NCBI GenBank assembly: GCA_015063185.1
Contig: SUSY01000003.1
Location: 18,401-82,400, forward strand
Reading direction: 5' to 3'
DNA length: 64,000 nt
Source of the DNA: Thermoplasmata archaeon
GTDB lineage: Archaea; Thermoplasmatota; Thermoplasmata; Methanomassiliicoccales; Methanomethylophilaceae
Position 1 is the first letter of the stretch. The number at the start of each line of letters is the position of its first letter. The notes under the pieces were generated by a model. That model was given only the letters and a program-made list of their open reading frames with translations, did not search any database and was not told the DNA's origin. Below are positions 27,538-37,780 of the stretch, piece by piece. The position numbers and the translations under genes were made by a program.

Positions 27538-28098
27538 ATGAGCAAGAGAATCGAAGTTTTTCCCGGAGACGAGGTCGCTGTAGAAGAGGAATACCTCGCC
27601 GCGGAGGGTACCTTTGCCAAGAACGGTAAGATCTATGCATCACAGATCGGAGTGCTCGAACTCAACGACGAGGAGTGTATCGCAAGGGTCATCTCCCCCA
27701 ACCCCCCCAACATCCTGAAGGTCGGGGACATCGTGTACGCAGTCGTCGCTGATATCAGGAAGACGATGGCCACCGCGGATGTAGTGGCCAAGGAAGGTAC
27801 CGAGAGAGGTATCGGAGGAGAGACATATGCTACGATCCACGTTTCCAAGATCTCCCAAGGATACACCGATGATGTGTCCAGAGAACTCAGGAAAGGAGAT
27901 CGTATCAGAGCTGTCGTCACAGGCACATCCCCTTCGCTCCAATTGTCCACCAAGGACGATCACCTTGGAGTCATCAGGTCGCTCTGCGGCACCTGCAAGA
28001 CCGAACTCGTCAAGAAGGGTAACGGCCTCTACTGTAAGAAATGCGAGAAGACCACCCCTAGGAAGCTCGCGGACGATTACGGGGACGTTGTCCTCTAA
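27538..28098 (+). CDS. exosome RNA-binding protein Csl4
   Basis: PGDEVAVEEEYLAAEGTF, S1 domain, C-terminal zinc ribbon CGTCKTELVKKGNGLYCKKCEK. Confidence 0.93.
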   Translation: MSKRIEVFPGDEVAVEEEYLAAEGTFAKNGKIYASQIGVLELNDEECIARVISPNPPNILKVGDIVYAVVADIRKTMATADVVAKEGTERGIGGETYATIHVSKISQGYTDDVSRELRKGDRIRAVVTGTSPSLQLSTKDDHLGVIRSLCGTCKTELVKKGNGLYCKKCEKTTPRKLADDYGDVVL

Positions 28099-28102
28099 AC
28101 CC

Positions 28103-28738
28103 ATGAGGGATAGGATGAGGTTCGTCACACTACTCTCGGGAGGCATCGATTCGCCGGTAGCGGCGTACATGATGGCCAAGGTAGGTGCGGACGTCATCCT
28201 TCTCCATATGGACAACGGGGAGTATGGCGACCCCAAGGAAATTGAGAAGGTCAAGAAGATAGCGACTCGCCTATCCGAGATCACAGGTAAAGAACTGCCA
28301 CTCTATATCGCGGCACACGGCCCGAATCAGGCCGCTATCAAGAAGAATTGTGAATATAGTTACCAGTGTGTCATGTGCAAACGTGTGATGCAGAACGTAG
28401 CCAAACGTTTTGCCAAAGCACACGGATGCGAAGGCATCGTCATGGGAGACTCCCTCGGACAGGTGGCCTCACAGACTCTCCGCAACATCAGAGCTGAACA
28501 GAGCGATGTGGACTTCCCCATCGTCAGACCACTGATAGGTCTTGACAAGGAAGAGATCATCGACATAGCCAAGGAAATCGGTACCTTCAACATATCCATC
28601 ATACAGACAGGTGGATGTAAGGTCGTACCGACCAAACCCATCACGGAAGCCAGTATCGACAAGGTACTGGCCAATGAAAGGAAATTGGATTTTGAGAACT
28701 TGATCGCGGAATCTGCGGATAACGCAGTCCGCGTTTGA
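28103..28738 (+). CDS. ThiI-like PP-loop sulfurtransferase domain (no THUMP domain)
   Basis: LLSGGIDSPVAAYMM, CVMCKRVM, GDSLGQVASQTLRN. Confidence 0.88.
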   Translation: MRDRMRFVTLLSGGIDSPVAAYMMAKVGADVILLHMDNGEYGDPKEIEKVKKIATRLSEITGKELPLYIAAHGPNQAAIKKNCEYSYQCVMCKRVMQNVAKRFAKAHGCEGIVMGDSLGQVASQTLRNIRAEQSDVDFPIVRPLIGLDKEEIIDIAKEIGTFNISIIQTGGCKVVPTKPITEASIDKVLANERKLDFENLIAESADNAVRV

Positions 28739-28742
28739 TGTT

Positions 28743-29036
28743 TCAGTACCTTCCCCTACGGTAAGTAGGGAATGCGGGGCAGGTATAGAGGTCCCTCTCG
28801 GAACATAGCATGTCCATGGAGACCTGGTCCACATAATCCGCCTGAACCCTGGAGATGTACAATTTCTGATCGCCTACGGGAATCACGACATCCGTCGCCT
28901 TTGGAGGTTTGATCGTGATGGGTACCAATACCGGTCCCCTACATGCGGTGCATATGCGATAGTCTTCCTTTGCATCGATGATCATCTGTTTGACATCATC
29001 ATCGACAATTACCTGTACCATAGCCATGGACATCAT
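28743..29036 (-). CDS. hypothetical archaeal protein
   Basis: 97-aa ORF; CTACRGPVLVPI; start uncertain (alternative Met at about 29024). Confidence 0.6.
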   Translation of the reverse strand: MMSMAMVQVIVDDDVKQMIIDAKEDYRICTACRGPVLVPITIKPPKATDVVIPVGDQKLYISRVQADYVDQVSMDMLCSERDLYTCPAFPTYRRGRY

Positions 29037-29111
29037 GTAGGGCGATAAAAGGATGCTGGCTCCCTATTCAGAGGGAACACGGTTATCTACGGAAAATACC
29101 TTCCAGAGGCC

Positions 29112-29573
29112 ATGACACTCGTTCTGGACAGCTCTGCACTATTCTCGATGGAGAACCTTCCCGAAGAGGACCATGTATGTCCGCCAGGTGTGATCAAGGA
29201 ACTGACCAGATACAAGGACCCCAGATTGGACCTTTGGGGAGATATGCTACGCACCTCCGATTGCAGTGCGGAATCGCTGAGGAAAGTCGAGGATGCTGCG
29301 AGAAAGACGGGAGATTTGGGCAGACTGTCTCCCGTGGACATGACGGTCATCGCATTGGCATTGGATGTGGGGGGCACGGTACTCTCCGATGACTTCTCGA
29401 TCCTCAATGTGTGTACGGTCATGGGTATACAGAACCGTTCGGTAGGTACCAAAGGCATAAAGAAAGTGGAGAGATGGAACTACCAGTGCATAGGATGCAA
29501 GAAATGGTACAAGGAACGCTCCGCCGAATGTCCTATATGCGGATCCCCGATGAAGTCGTTCCGTAAGAAGTGA
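29112..29573 (+). CDS. rRNA maturation endonuclease Nob1
   Basis: PIN domain LVLDSSALFS, TVLSDDFSI, zinc ribbon CIGCKKWY...CPICGSPM. Confidence 0.94.
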   Translation: MTLVLDSSALFSMENLPEEDHVCPPGVIKELTRYKDPRLDLWGDMLRTSDCSAESLRKVEDAARKTGDLGRLSPVDMTVIALALDVGGTVLSDDFSILNVCTVMGIQNRSVGTKGIKKVERWNYQCIGCKKWYKERSAECPICGSPMKSFRKK

Positions 29574-29575
29574 GT

Positions 29576-30676
29576 TTACGGGAAGATACGTCTGCACATG
29601 ATCAGATTGTTCATACGACGCTTTCCGAGGATTCCCATACACATCGTGGTGGTCCACTCATAGTGGAATGCGAAGATGTCCGCAAGCTTCTTGTTGAATG
29701 CTGCTGTCTTAAGGGGCTTGAGCATGATGTCACGCCACTCGGTCTGATAATCCTCGAGAGGACGCCCGTTGAGGATGTTGTCGGCTGCGACAGTACCGCA
29801 GATACGGCCTGCGATCAGGGAGAGGGGGACGCCCCCACCATTGACGGACACCACATGACCTGCTGCATCACCGACGACCATTCCGTTACCGGAAACGGTA
29901 TTGGCGATGGGGCCCTCGCTAGGAACGTACTTTCCCTCGAGCTTGTTCATGATCTCGAAGTTGTTCTTCGCTCTGAACTTCTCGAAGTATTCCGAAAGCG
30001 AACCATCCGCGAACTTGGGGGAGAAACCTACTCCCACATTGGCCTGTCCGGCTTTGGGGATGATCCAGCTGTATGCACCAGGCGCGATACCTCCGAAGAA
30101 CATGACCACATAAGAATCGAAATCACCCTTTGCTTGAGCGGTCACAGCAGGATACGGATTCCTGTTCTTATTGAGTCCCAAGGAACGTGCCACACGTGAA
30201 CCGGGACCGTCGGCACCGATGATGACCTTATACTCGATATCGCCGATGGAGGTCTTTGCCACACCATCCTCGATACGGCTGAAACTACAGTTCTTGATGA
30301 GTTCCGCACCGGCCTTACAGGCTTCGGATGCGAAGTACTGATCGAAACGATCCCTGTCGGTAGAATATCCTGGGAGATCGAGAGTAGTGACCTTACCCTT
30401 GGGGTTGACCAGACGAATCCCATTAAGTTCCCTGCACCTAAGCTCGGAAGGAACCGTATCGAACAAGGACTCCAGATCCTCCGCCTTGGGGAACATACTC
30501 TTGACCATGTCCGTAGTGGGGATGAATTCACCGCAACGTACGGGCACACCTACCTGACTGCGCCTCTCGATGAAGGTCACCTTGGCACCCTTCTCGGCAG
30601 CGTATTTGGCCGTAACTGAACCAGCAGGACCGGAACCTACAACCAAAATGTCCGTTTTCAATGTAGTCTCAGTCAT
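29576..30676 (-). CDS. geranylgeranyl reductase-family FAD protein
   Basis: VVGSGPAGSVTAKYAAEKG, PVRCGEF, GADGPGSRVAR, VVGDAAGHVVSVNGGG. Confidence 0.92.
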   Translation of the reverse strand: MTETTLKTDILVVGSGPAGSVTAKYAAEKGAKVTFIERRSQVGVPVRCGEFIPTTDMVKSMFPKAEDLESLFDTVPSELRCRELNGIRLVNPKGKVTTLDLPGYSTDRDRFDQYFASEACKAGAELIKNCSFSRIEDGVAKTSIGDIEYKVIIGADGPGSRVARSLGLNKNRNPYPAVTAQAKGDFDSYVVMFFGGIAPGAYSWIIPKAGQANVGVGFSPKFADGSLSEYFEKFRAKNNFEIMNKLEGKYVPSEGPIANTVSGNGMVVGDAAGHVVSVNGGGVPLSLIAGRICGTVAADNILNGRPLEDYQTEWRDIMLKPLKTAAFNKKLADIFAFHYEWTTTMCMGILGKRRMNNLIMCRRIFP

Positions 30677-30680
30677 TTAA

Positions 30681-31640
30681 TCACCTGTTACGGCGAACAA
30701 TGTATTTTGCAAGACCGATCAATGACTGTTTATAATCAGAGTCGGGAAGAGCATCGAGAACATCGATGGCTTCCTGTGCTACCTCATCGGCCTTAGAGTA
30801 ACAAAGGTCGATTGCGTCGGTCATACGAATGAGTTCCAATGCCCTATCGACATCTTCATCAGTGGGCACACGGGAATATATCTCCCTGATTTCAGAACCG
30901 TATGTGGGATCCTGCATAGCATAGATGGTGGGCAACGTGGGCTTACCTTCGGAGATGTCGATTCCGATCTTCTTACCGGTGTTGCTGGTACCGATGACGT
31001 CCAGAACGTCATCGATCATCTGGAATGCGAGACCGATCTTATTGGAGTACTCATAGATGGCTTCGATGAAATCCTGGTTCTCGGTAGCGAGATATGCACC
31101 TGTGACCGCGCTTGCGACGATGAGCATAGCAGTCTTTCCGGTGATGATACCCAGATAGTCGTCGACCGTGACATCCAGGTTGTGCTCGAAATCCTTCTGA
31201 ACGAATTCGGATTCGACCATCATTCCAGCCGCTTTGATGATTATCTCCATGGGCTCATCGGGAAGCTTACCGAGACACCTGTATCCCCTGACCAACATGT
31301 AATCTCCTGCAACGAGTGCCTTGGTCAGAGTGTACTGTTTATGGAGGGTCTTACGTCCACGCCTGATCTCACCATTGTCATCGATATCGTCGTGGATCAA
31401 GGATGCGGTATGAAGGATCTCGAAACCTGCACCGGCCCTGATAGGGACCTGGACATCCTTCCCCCCACATGCGAGATACGAGAGGATACAGACAGCAGGC
31501 CTTACCCTCTTTCCACCGGAGCGTATGACGTATTTGCACATCTCATCAAGTTCTGCATTCTCGGACGAGAGCGCCTCCGCTATGAAATCCTCTACCTTGG
31601 AGAATTCGGAGGAGATTACATCTGCCCAGTGGTCGACCAT
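30681..31640 (-). CDS. polyprenyl (geranylgeranyl) diphosphate synthase
   Basis: GGKRVRP, LIHDDIDD (FARM), GLAFQMIDDVLDV (SARM). Confidence 0.95.
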   Translation of the reverse strand: MVDHWADVISSEFSKVEDFIAEALSSENAELDEMCKYVIRSGGKRVRPAVCILSYLACGGKDVQVPIRAGAGFEILHTASLIHDDIDDNGEIRRGRKTLHKQYTLTKALVAGDYMLVRGYRCLGKLPDEPMEIIIKAAGMMVESEFVQKDFEHNLDVTVDDYLGIITGKTAMLIVASAVTGAYLATENQDFIEAIYEYSNKIGLAFQMIDDVLDVIGTSNTGKKIGIDISEGKPTLPTIYAMQDPTYGSEIREIYSRVPTDEDVDRALELIRMTDAIDLCYSKADEVAQEAIDVLDALPDSDYKQSLIGLAKYIVRRNR

Positions 31641-31766
31641 TGAGGTAAGCATATCTACGAAATATATAAACACATGGCCATGGAAACACAATAGCCAGAC
31701 ATCCCTTTCGAACTACTTTGAAATAAAAAAGAGAAGGGGTTTAAAGGGTTTGTCAGAAGACCTCGC

Positions 31767-33263
31767 TTACGGTGAAGGAATGAGGTATTCTGCTGCGGTG
31801 CTGCAGAGGTCGAGGAGGATCTCGGGGTAAACTCCGAGAACGATGACTCCGACGACACAGAGTGCGATTGCGACCATGAAGGGTGCGGGCACGGAGAGCT
31901 TGTCATCGACAGCGGGCTTCTCGATGTACATTGCCTTGACTACGCGTGCGTAGTAGTACAGGGAGATTGCGGAGTTGATGACTGCAATGAATGCGAGCCA
32001 GACCCAGTCGTAGCTGACGACACCATCGATGAAGATGGCACCGGAGAACAGCACGAACTTGGATGTGAATCCTGCCAGAGGAGGAATACCTGCCAATGAG
32101 AACAGGAAGAGCATCATTGCTGCTGCAAGGAGGGGGGCCCTCTTTGCAAGTCCCTTGTAGTCCTCGATCTTCTCGCCGAGACCTGCGGTGATCAGTGCTG
32201 CAACGATGATGAATGCTCCACCCTTCATGACCACGTGAGTGAACATGTGGAAGAGAGCACCGGTGGTTGCATACTGGCTCATGATTGCGAGTGCGATCAT
32301 GATGTAACCTGCCTGAGCAACAGAGGAGTATGCGAGCATTCTCTTGATGTTGCTCTGGGAGATTGCAACGAGGTTACCGACGGTCATGGTGATCGCTGCA
32401 AGGATCGCGAAGACGTACTGGAACTCCTCGATGAAGACGCAGTGAGACAGGACGAACAGCGCGAAGAAGATCTTGAACATCACTGCGAATCCCATCTTCT
32501 TCGATGCGGTTGCCAGGAATCCAGACACAGGTGCGGATGCTCCCTCGTAGACATCAGGTGCCCAGGAGTGGAACGGAACAGCTGCGATCTTGAATCCGTA
32601 TCCTGCGATCATACCGATGCATCCAAGGATGAATGCCCAGTTGGCGACCATTCCATTTGCAATCGCAACAGTAATCTCATCGATGACGAGGGTTCCGGTG
32701 ACTCCAAAGATCATGGACATTCCCAGCAGGGTGAGTGCGGTGGAGAATGCACCGATGATCAGGTACTTCACTGCAGCCTCGGATGCACGGGGATCGTTCT
32801 TCTTGAGAGCGACCAGTGCATAGGACGAGATACTGACGACCTCGACACCGATGAAGATACCGAGGAGGGTGGTTGCACTGACTGCGAACATCATTCCTGC
32901 GACGATCGCACAGATGAGAGCATAGTACTCTCCACAGTGCTTGGTGGTCTCGACGTGTACAGGGGAGACCATGATGGTCAGGAATGCGACTGCGACGAAC
33001 AGGAGCATCATCAATGACGAGAACGGATCGAACTCGAACATTCCGAATGCTGCACCATAGGTCACAGTGTGCATCATGAGCATCACAAGCAGTGCTGCGA
33101 TTGCAACGAACACGAACGACACGATTGCGACTACACTTCCCTTCTTGGTGATGTTGAACACGAGGGGTGCGATCAATGCTGCGATCAACACGAGGATCTC
33201 GGGCAGGATGTAAGTGACCTGTCCGAAGGTGTCAACCAAAGTTTCTGCGAACGATTCAAACAT
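31767..33263 (-). CDS. fpoN: F420H2 dehydrogenase-like subunit N (FpoN/NuoN)
   Basis: Antiporter-like proton_antipo_M domain, multi-pass; end of the 42293-31767 operon. Confidence 0.94.
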   Translation of the reverse strand: MFESFAETLVDTFGQVTYILPEILVLIAALIAPLVFNITKKGSVVAIVSFVFVAIAALLVMLMMHTVTYGAAFGMFEFDPFSSLMMLLFVAVAFLTIMVSPVHVETTKHCGEYYALICAIVAGMMFAVSATTLLGIFIGVEVVSISSYALVALKKNDPRASEAAVKYLIIGAFSTALTLLGMSMIFGVTGTLVIDEITVAIANGMVANWAFILGCIGMIAGYGFKIAAVPFHSWAPDVYEGASAPVSGFLATASKKMGFAVMFKIFFALFVLSHCVFIEEFQYVFAILAAITMTVGNLVAISQSNIKRMLAYSSVAQAGYIMIALAIMSQYATTGALFHMFTHVVMKGGAFIIVAALITAGLGEKIEDYKGLAKRAPLLAAAMMLFLFSLAGIPPLAGFTSKFVLFSGAIFIDGVVSYDWVWLAFIAVINSAISLYYYARVVKAMYIEKPAVDDKLSVPAPFMVAIALCVVGVIVLGVYPEILLDLCSTAAEYLIPSP

Positions 33264-33276
33264 TTTTTCACACTCC

Positions 33277-34790
33277 TTAGATCATAACTCCGAACAGGCT
33301 GTTGACGAAGGGCATGACGAAGTCGAGTGCCAGAGTAGGCCAGATACCGAAGAGAGCGATCAGTGCGCAGAGTACTGCGAGAACGCCGACCTCGTTCTTG
33401 GCGATGTCGTGGCAGTGGGACAGGTCAATCTTGTCAGTGAGCTTTCCGAAGAGAGTCTTCTGCATTGCCCAGAGGTAGTATCCTGCGGTCAGCATCATGT
33501 CGAGCAGTCCGAAGAGGATCAGTGCATGGAGTCCGTTGTTAGCGAGGTACTCCCAGAGTCCATAGAGGAGACCGAACTCGGCTATGAATCCCATGAGTCC
33601 AGGCAGTCCGAGGGATGCCATGAATCCGAACATCATGAACAGTGCGAACATGGGGAACTTTCCGGCAAGTCCGCTGAGGAGACGCATGTCCCTGGTACCG
33701 AAGTTGTGACCTGCGATACCGCAGACCATGAACAGGACACCAGAGATGATTCCGTGTGCGAACATCTGGAAGATTGCGAACTCGATTCCGATGACGGAGT
33801 TGCAACCCATTCCGACAAGGACCATTCCCATGTGGCTGATGGAGGAGTATGCGACCATCTTCTTGAGATCGTTCTGTGCGATACAGGCGTATGCTCCGTA
33901 CACCATTGCGAAGATTCCGAGACCGATCATGATCGGCTGCCAGAAGTCCATTGCAGTGGGGAAGATCTCAGGATCGAGACAGAGCCTGATGATACCGTAG
34001 GATCCCATCTTAAGCATGACTCCTGCCAGGAGGACGGATCCTCCAGTAGGTGCCTCGACGTGTGCGTCGGGCAGCCAGGTGTGGAAGGGAGGTACGGGCA
34101 TCTTGACTGCGAATCCGAAGAAGAGCATACCGAAGATGAGGATCTCGATTGCCTTGTCGAATGCGCCACTGTTCTTGACCGCATCGAATGCGAAGCTAAC
34201 AACAGGATCATTAGCCTGGGATCCGAAGACCAGAGCGAAGATTCCGATCAGCATGATCACTGATGCTACGTGGGTGTAGACGAAGAACTTGATCGCAGAG
34301 TAGTGTCTGCGAGGTCCTCCGTACCAGGAGATCATGAAGAACATCGGGATCAGGGTGACTTCCCACATGATGTAGAACAGGAAGAAGTCCTGTGCCATGT
34401 AGACTCCATGAGACCGACCTCCATCGCGAGCAGGAGCGCGTGATAGTAGTTGGGCCTGTCGGACTCGTGCCAAGAGAAGATGACGACGAGGAAGACGAGG
34501 AGTGCAGTGAGGAACACCATGAGGATGCTCAGTCCGTCGATCGCGAAGATGATGTTCATCTGGAGACCGGCTGCTGCGAACCATACGTAGTTTTCTGTGA
34601 GCTTTGCGTAACCTGCATTTCCATCGTTGTATCCAACGAAGAGGAGGTACAGGGAGATCACGAGCACGACTGCAGAGAAGACTGCAGCCACGATCTTTGC
34701 CTTGTCAGCCCTCTGACCGCCCATGAAGAGGGTCACGAGTGCTCCGATTAAAGGTATGATTACGAGTAAGGAAAGAATTGGGATATCCAT
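33277..34790 (-). CDS. fpoM: F420H2 dehydrogenase-like subunit M (FpoM/NuoM), apparent frameshift near 34406
   Basis: Two ORFs (34350-34790 and 33277-34584) join into one NuoM-like protein: ...YYHALLLAMEVGLM / GVYMAQDFFLFYIMWEVTLIPMFF... Confidence 0.9.
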
Positions 34791-36856
34791 CAGAATCCGC
34801 CTCCGTAGACGAAGATCAAGGCAAAGATTGCCAGGATCACGATGACACCGACTGCGACGAGACCTGCGTAGTCACGGACATAACCGGTCTGCAATCCGCT
34901 GAGTCCCTCTCCGCCTCCGACTGCCGTGTTGGACAGTCCGTTGACGGTTCCGTCGATGACGTACTTGTCGAATGCGTTGACTCCCTTTGCGACACCGGCT
35001 CCGAACTTCCAGGAGATCCAGTTGTAGAGCTCGGGGAAGTAGTGCCTCTTTGCGTTGAAGTTGTAAAGAGCTCCGTGGTTCTCAGGCTTGAATGCCTCAG
35101 CATCGTAGGGAGTCTTCACGTACAGCTTCCAGGCGATACCGATACCAAGGATTGCAAGGACGAGCGCGACGTAGGTCGGGATCTCCATGAAGATCTCCTT
35201 GATGGTGTGGATTCCGTCGTGGAAGTGGGGCAGAGCATTGACGACACCGTCGAACGTTCCGCTGAGACCGGTTGCAAGAGACTGCAGGATACCTGCGTTA
35301 CCGTCGATGAGCAGCATACCCAGTCCGCTGATGGTAGCGAAAACTGCGAGGATGATCAAGGGGACGGTCATGTTGTACGGGGACTCGCCGTGGCAGTGTC
35401 CACGCTCCTTTCCGCAGAAGGTCATGAACCACATGCGGAACATGTAGAACGCAGTCATGAATGCGGTGATCATTCCAAGGATGAACAGGACCATGAAGAT
35501 GGAACCTGCACCGAGACCCTCGTGGAAGGGTGCGAATGCTGCTTCAAGGACAAGGTCCTTGGACCAGAATCCGCTGAAGATCGGGATTCCTGCGATGGAG
35601 AGACATCCGATAAGCATAGTGTATGCAGTGATGGGCATCTCCTTTCTGAGTCCGCCCATGTGACGCATGTCCTCGGTTCCGACTGCGTGGATAACGGATC
35701 CGGATCCAAGGAAGAGCAGTGCCTTGAAGAACGCGTGGTTGACCATGTGCATGACACCGGCAACGTATGCGGCTCCTCCGAGCACGATGAGTTCCTCGTT
35801 TCCACTCTCCATACCCATAGAGATGAGGTATGCTCCCGATCCGAGTGCGAGGACCATGTATCCAAGCTGGGACAGGGTGGAGTATGCGAGGACTCTCTTG
35901 ATGTTCATGTTGTTGAGAGCCATGGACGCGGTGTAGATCGCGGTGACTCCTCCGATGACTGCAACGATGATCATCGCATCCTGGCAGTAGACGAAGATCG
36001 GGAAGGACCTTGCAACCAGGTAGATACCTGCCTTGACCATGGTCGCTGCGTGAATGAGGGCAGAGACCGTAGTGGGTCCTGCCATCGCGTCAGGCAACCA
36101 GTCGTGCAGGGGGAACTGTGCGGACTTTCCGACAACTCCTGCGAACATAAGGAGAACTGCTACGGGGAGCATGTTTCCGTACTGATCAGCGATCTTCGCG
36201 GGGTTCTCGAAGACATCCACGTAGTCGAGGGAACCGACCATGTACATGAGTACGAACAGACCGGCCATCAGACAGACGTCACCGAGACGGGTGACGAGGA
36301 AAGCCTTCTTTGCTGCTGAGGATGCGTTGATGGATGCCTCATCACCGTTGGGGTGCTTGAAGCTCCAGAATCCGATCAGCAAGTAGGAACAGAGACCCAT
36401 AATCTCCCAGAACACGAACATCTCGAGGTAGTTGCTGGAGACAGCAAGTCCGAGCATTCCGGTCAGGAAGAGGGAGACCTCTGCGTAGTACCTGGTCTTC
36501 TTCTCTGCCTGATCATCCATGTATCCGATGGAGTAGATGAAGATCAGAGTCGAGATGAAGGATGCGAAGAGCATCATGATACAGGACAGGGAATCGATGT
36601 AGACTCCGAAGTTCAGAGTGAACCTTCCGACCTTCATCCAGGCCAATTCTGCGACGTAGGGTGCGTTCGCTGCCCAATAGTCGCTGCTAAAGTAGTCATA
36701 AGAGGCCAGTGCCGCAATGACGAATGCAATGAGTGCACCTGCTACTGCGATGTAACCTCCGCCCTGAGGAGTCTTCTTTCCGAAGAATCCGGCGAGCACA
36801 AAGCACAAGACGGGCACGAGGGGCACGAGCCATACGTATTCGAGTATACCTATCAA
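34790..36856 (-). CDS. fpoL: F420H2 dehydrogenase-like subunit L (FpoL/NuoL)
   Basis: 688 aa; GFWSFKHPNGDEASINASSAAKKAFLVTRLGDVCL, QFPLHDWLPDAMAGPTTVSALIHAATMVKAGIYLVAR. Confidence 0.96.
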   Translation of the reverse strand: MIGILEYVWLVPLVPVLCFVLAGFFGKKTPQGGGYIAVAGALIAFVIAALASYDYFSSDYWAANAPYVAELAWMKVGRFTLNFGVYIDSLSCIMMLFASFISTLIFIYSIGYMDDQAEKKTRYYAEVSLFLTGMLGLAVSSNYLEMFVFWEIMGLCSYLLIGFWSFKHPNGDEASINASSAAKKAFLVTRLGDVCLMAGLFVLMYMVGSLDYVDVFENPAKIADQYGNMLPVAVLLMFAGVVGKSAQFPLHDWLPDAMAGPTTVSALIHAATMVKAGIYLVARSFPIFVYCQDAMIIVAVIGGVTAIYTASMALNNMNIKRVLAYSTLSQLGYMVLALGSGAYLISMGMESGNEELIVLGGAAYVAGVMHMVNHAFFKALLFLGSGSVIHAVGTEDMRHMGGLRKEMPITAYTMLIGCLSIAGIPIFSGFWSKDLVLEAAFAPFHEGLGAGSIFMVLFILGMITAFMTAFYMFRMWFMTFCGKERGHCHGESPYNMTVPLIILAVFATISGLGMLLIDGNAGILQSLATGLSGTFDGVVNALPHFHDGIHTIKEIFMEIPTYVALVLAILGIGIAWKLYVKTPYDAEAFKPENHGALYNFNAKRHYFPELYNWISWKFGAGVAKGVNAFDKYVIDGTVNGLSNTAVGGGEGLSGLQTGYVRDYAGLVAVGVIVILAIFALIFVYGGGF

Positions 36857-36857
36857 T

Positions 36858-37160
36858 TTACCACCTCATGGTCGAGAGCTTGTCGACTTCGGTCGTCTTC
36901 TGGATCTTGTATGCGTTGAGCATGAGAGCGATACCGACTGCAACCTCAGCTGCCGCGAGTGCGATAGTGAAGATGACGAACACCATTCCATCTGCGTTTC
37001 CGCTGTAAGAAGCGAATGCGATGAAGTTGATGTTAGCGGAGTTGAGCATGAGCTCAATGCTCATCAGGGTAACCAGTCCCCTCTTAGAGGAGATCAGACC
37101 GAACATTCCGATACCGAACAGGATTGCGCTGAAAGCGAGGAAGAATGCGATATCAATCAT
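36858..37160 (-). CDS. fpoK: F420H2 dehydrogenase-like subunit K (FpoK/NuoK)
   Basis: LMSIELMLNSANINFIAF; ALAAAEVAVGIALML. Confidence 0.94.
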   Translation of the reverse strand: MIDIAFFLAFSAILFGIGMFGLISSKRGLVTLMSIELMLNSANINFIAFASYSGNADGMVFVIFTIALAAAEVAVGIALMLNAYKIQKTTEVDKLSTMRW

Positions 37161-37449
37161 CTGTATCTTCCTCCTCTCTGGAAATGCAAACACCTGCAAC
37201 CATCGCGGTGAACATGACGATACCGAGGACGATGATCAATACACCGTACTGGTCGAACAGGACCGCGTTAAGGGATCCAGGTGCGAGAACTCCATCCTCT
37301 CCGGGAGTGAAGGGGATAGCGTTGTTCTCTTCGGGGCTGTCTACATATGCAACGCCGGTTCCGAGGTCGTTCCACTCAGTGAAGATACCGATGGAAGCGA
37401 CAGATGCAATCATGACGATTGCCAGAATTGCTGCTGCTTTTCTGTTCAT
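37153..37449 (-). CDS. fpoJ: F420H2 dehydrogenase-like subunit J, C-terminal half as a separate ORF
   Basis: Small TM protein directly after the NuoJ N-terminal half. Confidence 0.75.
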   Translation of the reverse strand: MNRKAAAILAIVMIASVASIGIFTEWNDLGTGVAYVDSPEENNAIPFTPGEDGVLAPGSLNAVLFDQYGVLIIVLGIVMFTAMVAGVCISREEEDTDD

Positions 37450-37779
37450 TTAATCATCCTCCTCTCCGACGATCGTCCTCCTGGTCAGCATGACGCTGAA
37501 CGCGAAGAGGATGGTGATTGCACCGACGTAGACCATCATCTGAATGACACCTATGATCTCCGCGTTGAGGAAGAAGTAGGTGACTGCAACACAGGTGAAA
37601 ACCAATGCAAGGTAGAACGCGCTGTGCATAATCTCCTTAGATGTCACGACGAGGATTGCTGCTGCGATGGCGATTGCTGCGACCACTACGAAGGCTACTG
37701 CGTCTCCATTGTTGTAGATTGCAGAGAATGCATCGCCAACCCAACCAATTACGTTGTTAACAATTGCTCCAACATCCAT
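37450..37779 (-). CDS. fpoJ: F420H2 dehydrogenase-like subunit J, N-terminal half
   Basis: MHSAFYLALVFTCVAVTYFFLNAEIIGVIQMMVYVGAITILFAFSVML. Confidence 0.92.
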   Translation of the reverse strand: MDVGAIVNNVIGWVGDAFSAIYNNGDAVAFVVVAAIAIAAAILVVTSKEIMHSAFYLALVFTCVAVTYFFLNAEIIGVIQMMVYVGAITILFAFSVMLTRRTIVGEEDD

Positions 37780-37780
37780 C

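Noticed and set aside
28103-28738. ThiI-like protein as a truncated pseudogene
   Set aside because: Stand-alone PP-loop ThiI domain with intact SGGIDS and CVMCKR motifs is a plausible natural architecture in archaea; no evidence of decay.
33214-34263. 349-aa ORF antisense to fpoM
   Set aside because: Shadow ORF (His/Cys/Glu-rich); does not explain the fpoM frameshift.
34778-36319. 513-aa ORF antisense to fpoL
   Set aside because: His/Asp/Glu/Cys-rich low-plausibility translation fully overlapping a clear NuoL-family gene; a codon-bias shadow ORF.
37153-37779. Split fpoJ as a second frameshift
   Set aside because: Both halves have their own starts and in-frame stops and a split J subunit is known in methanogen fpo operons.
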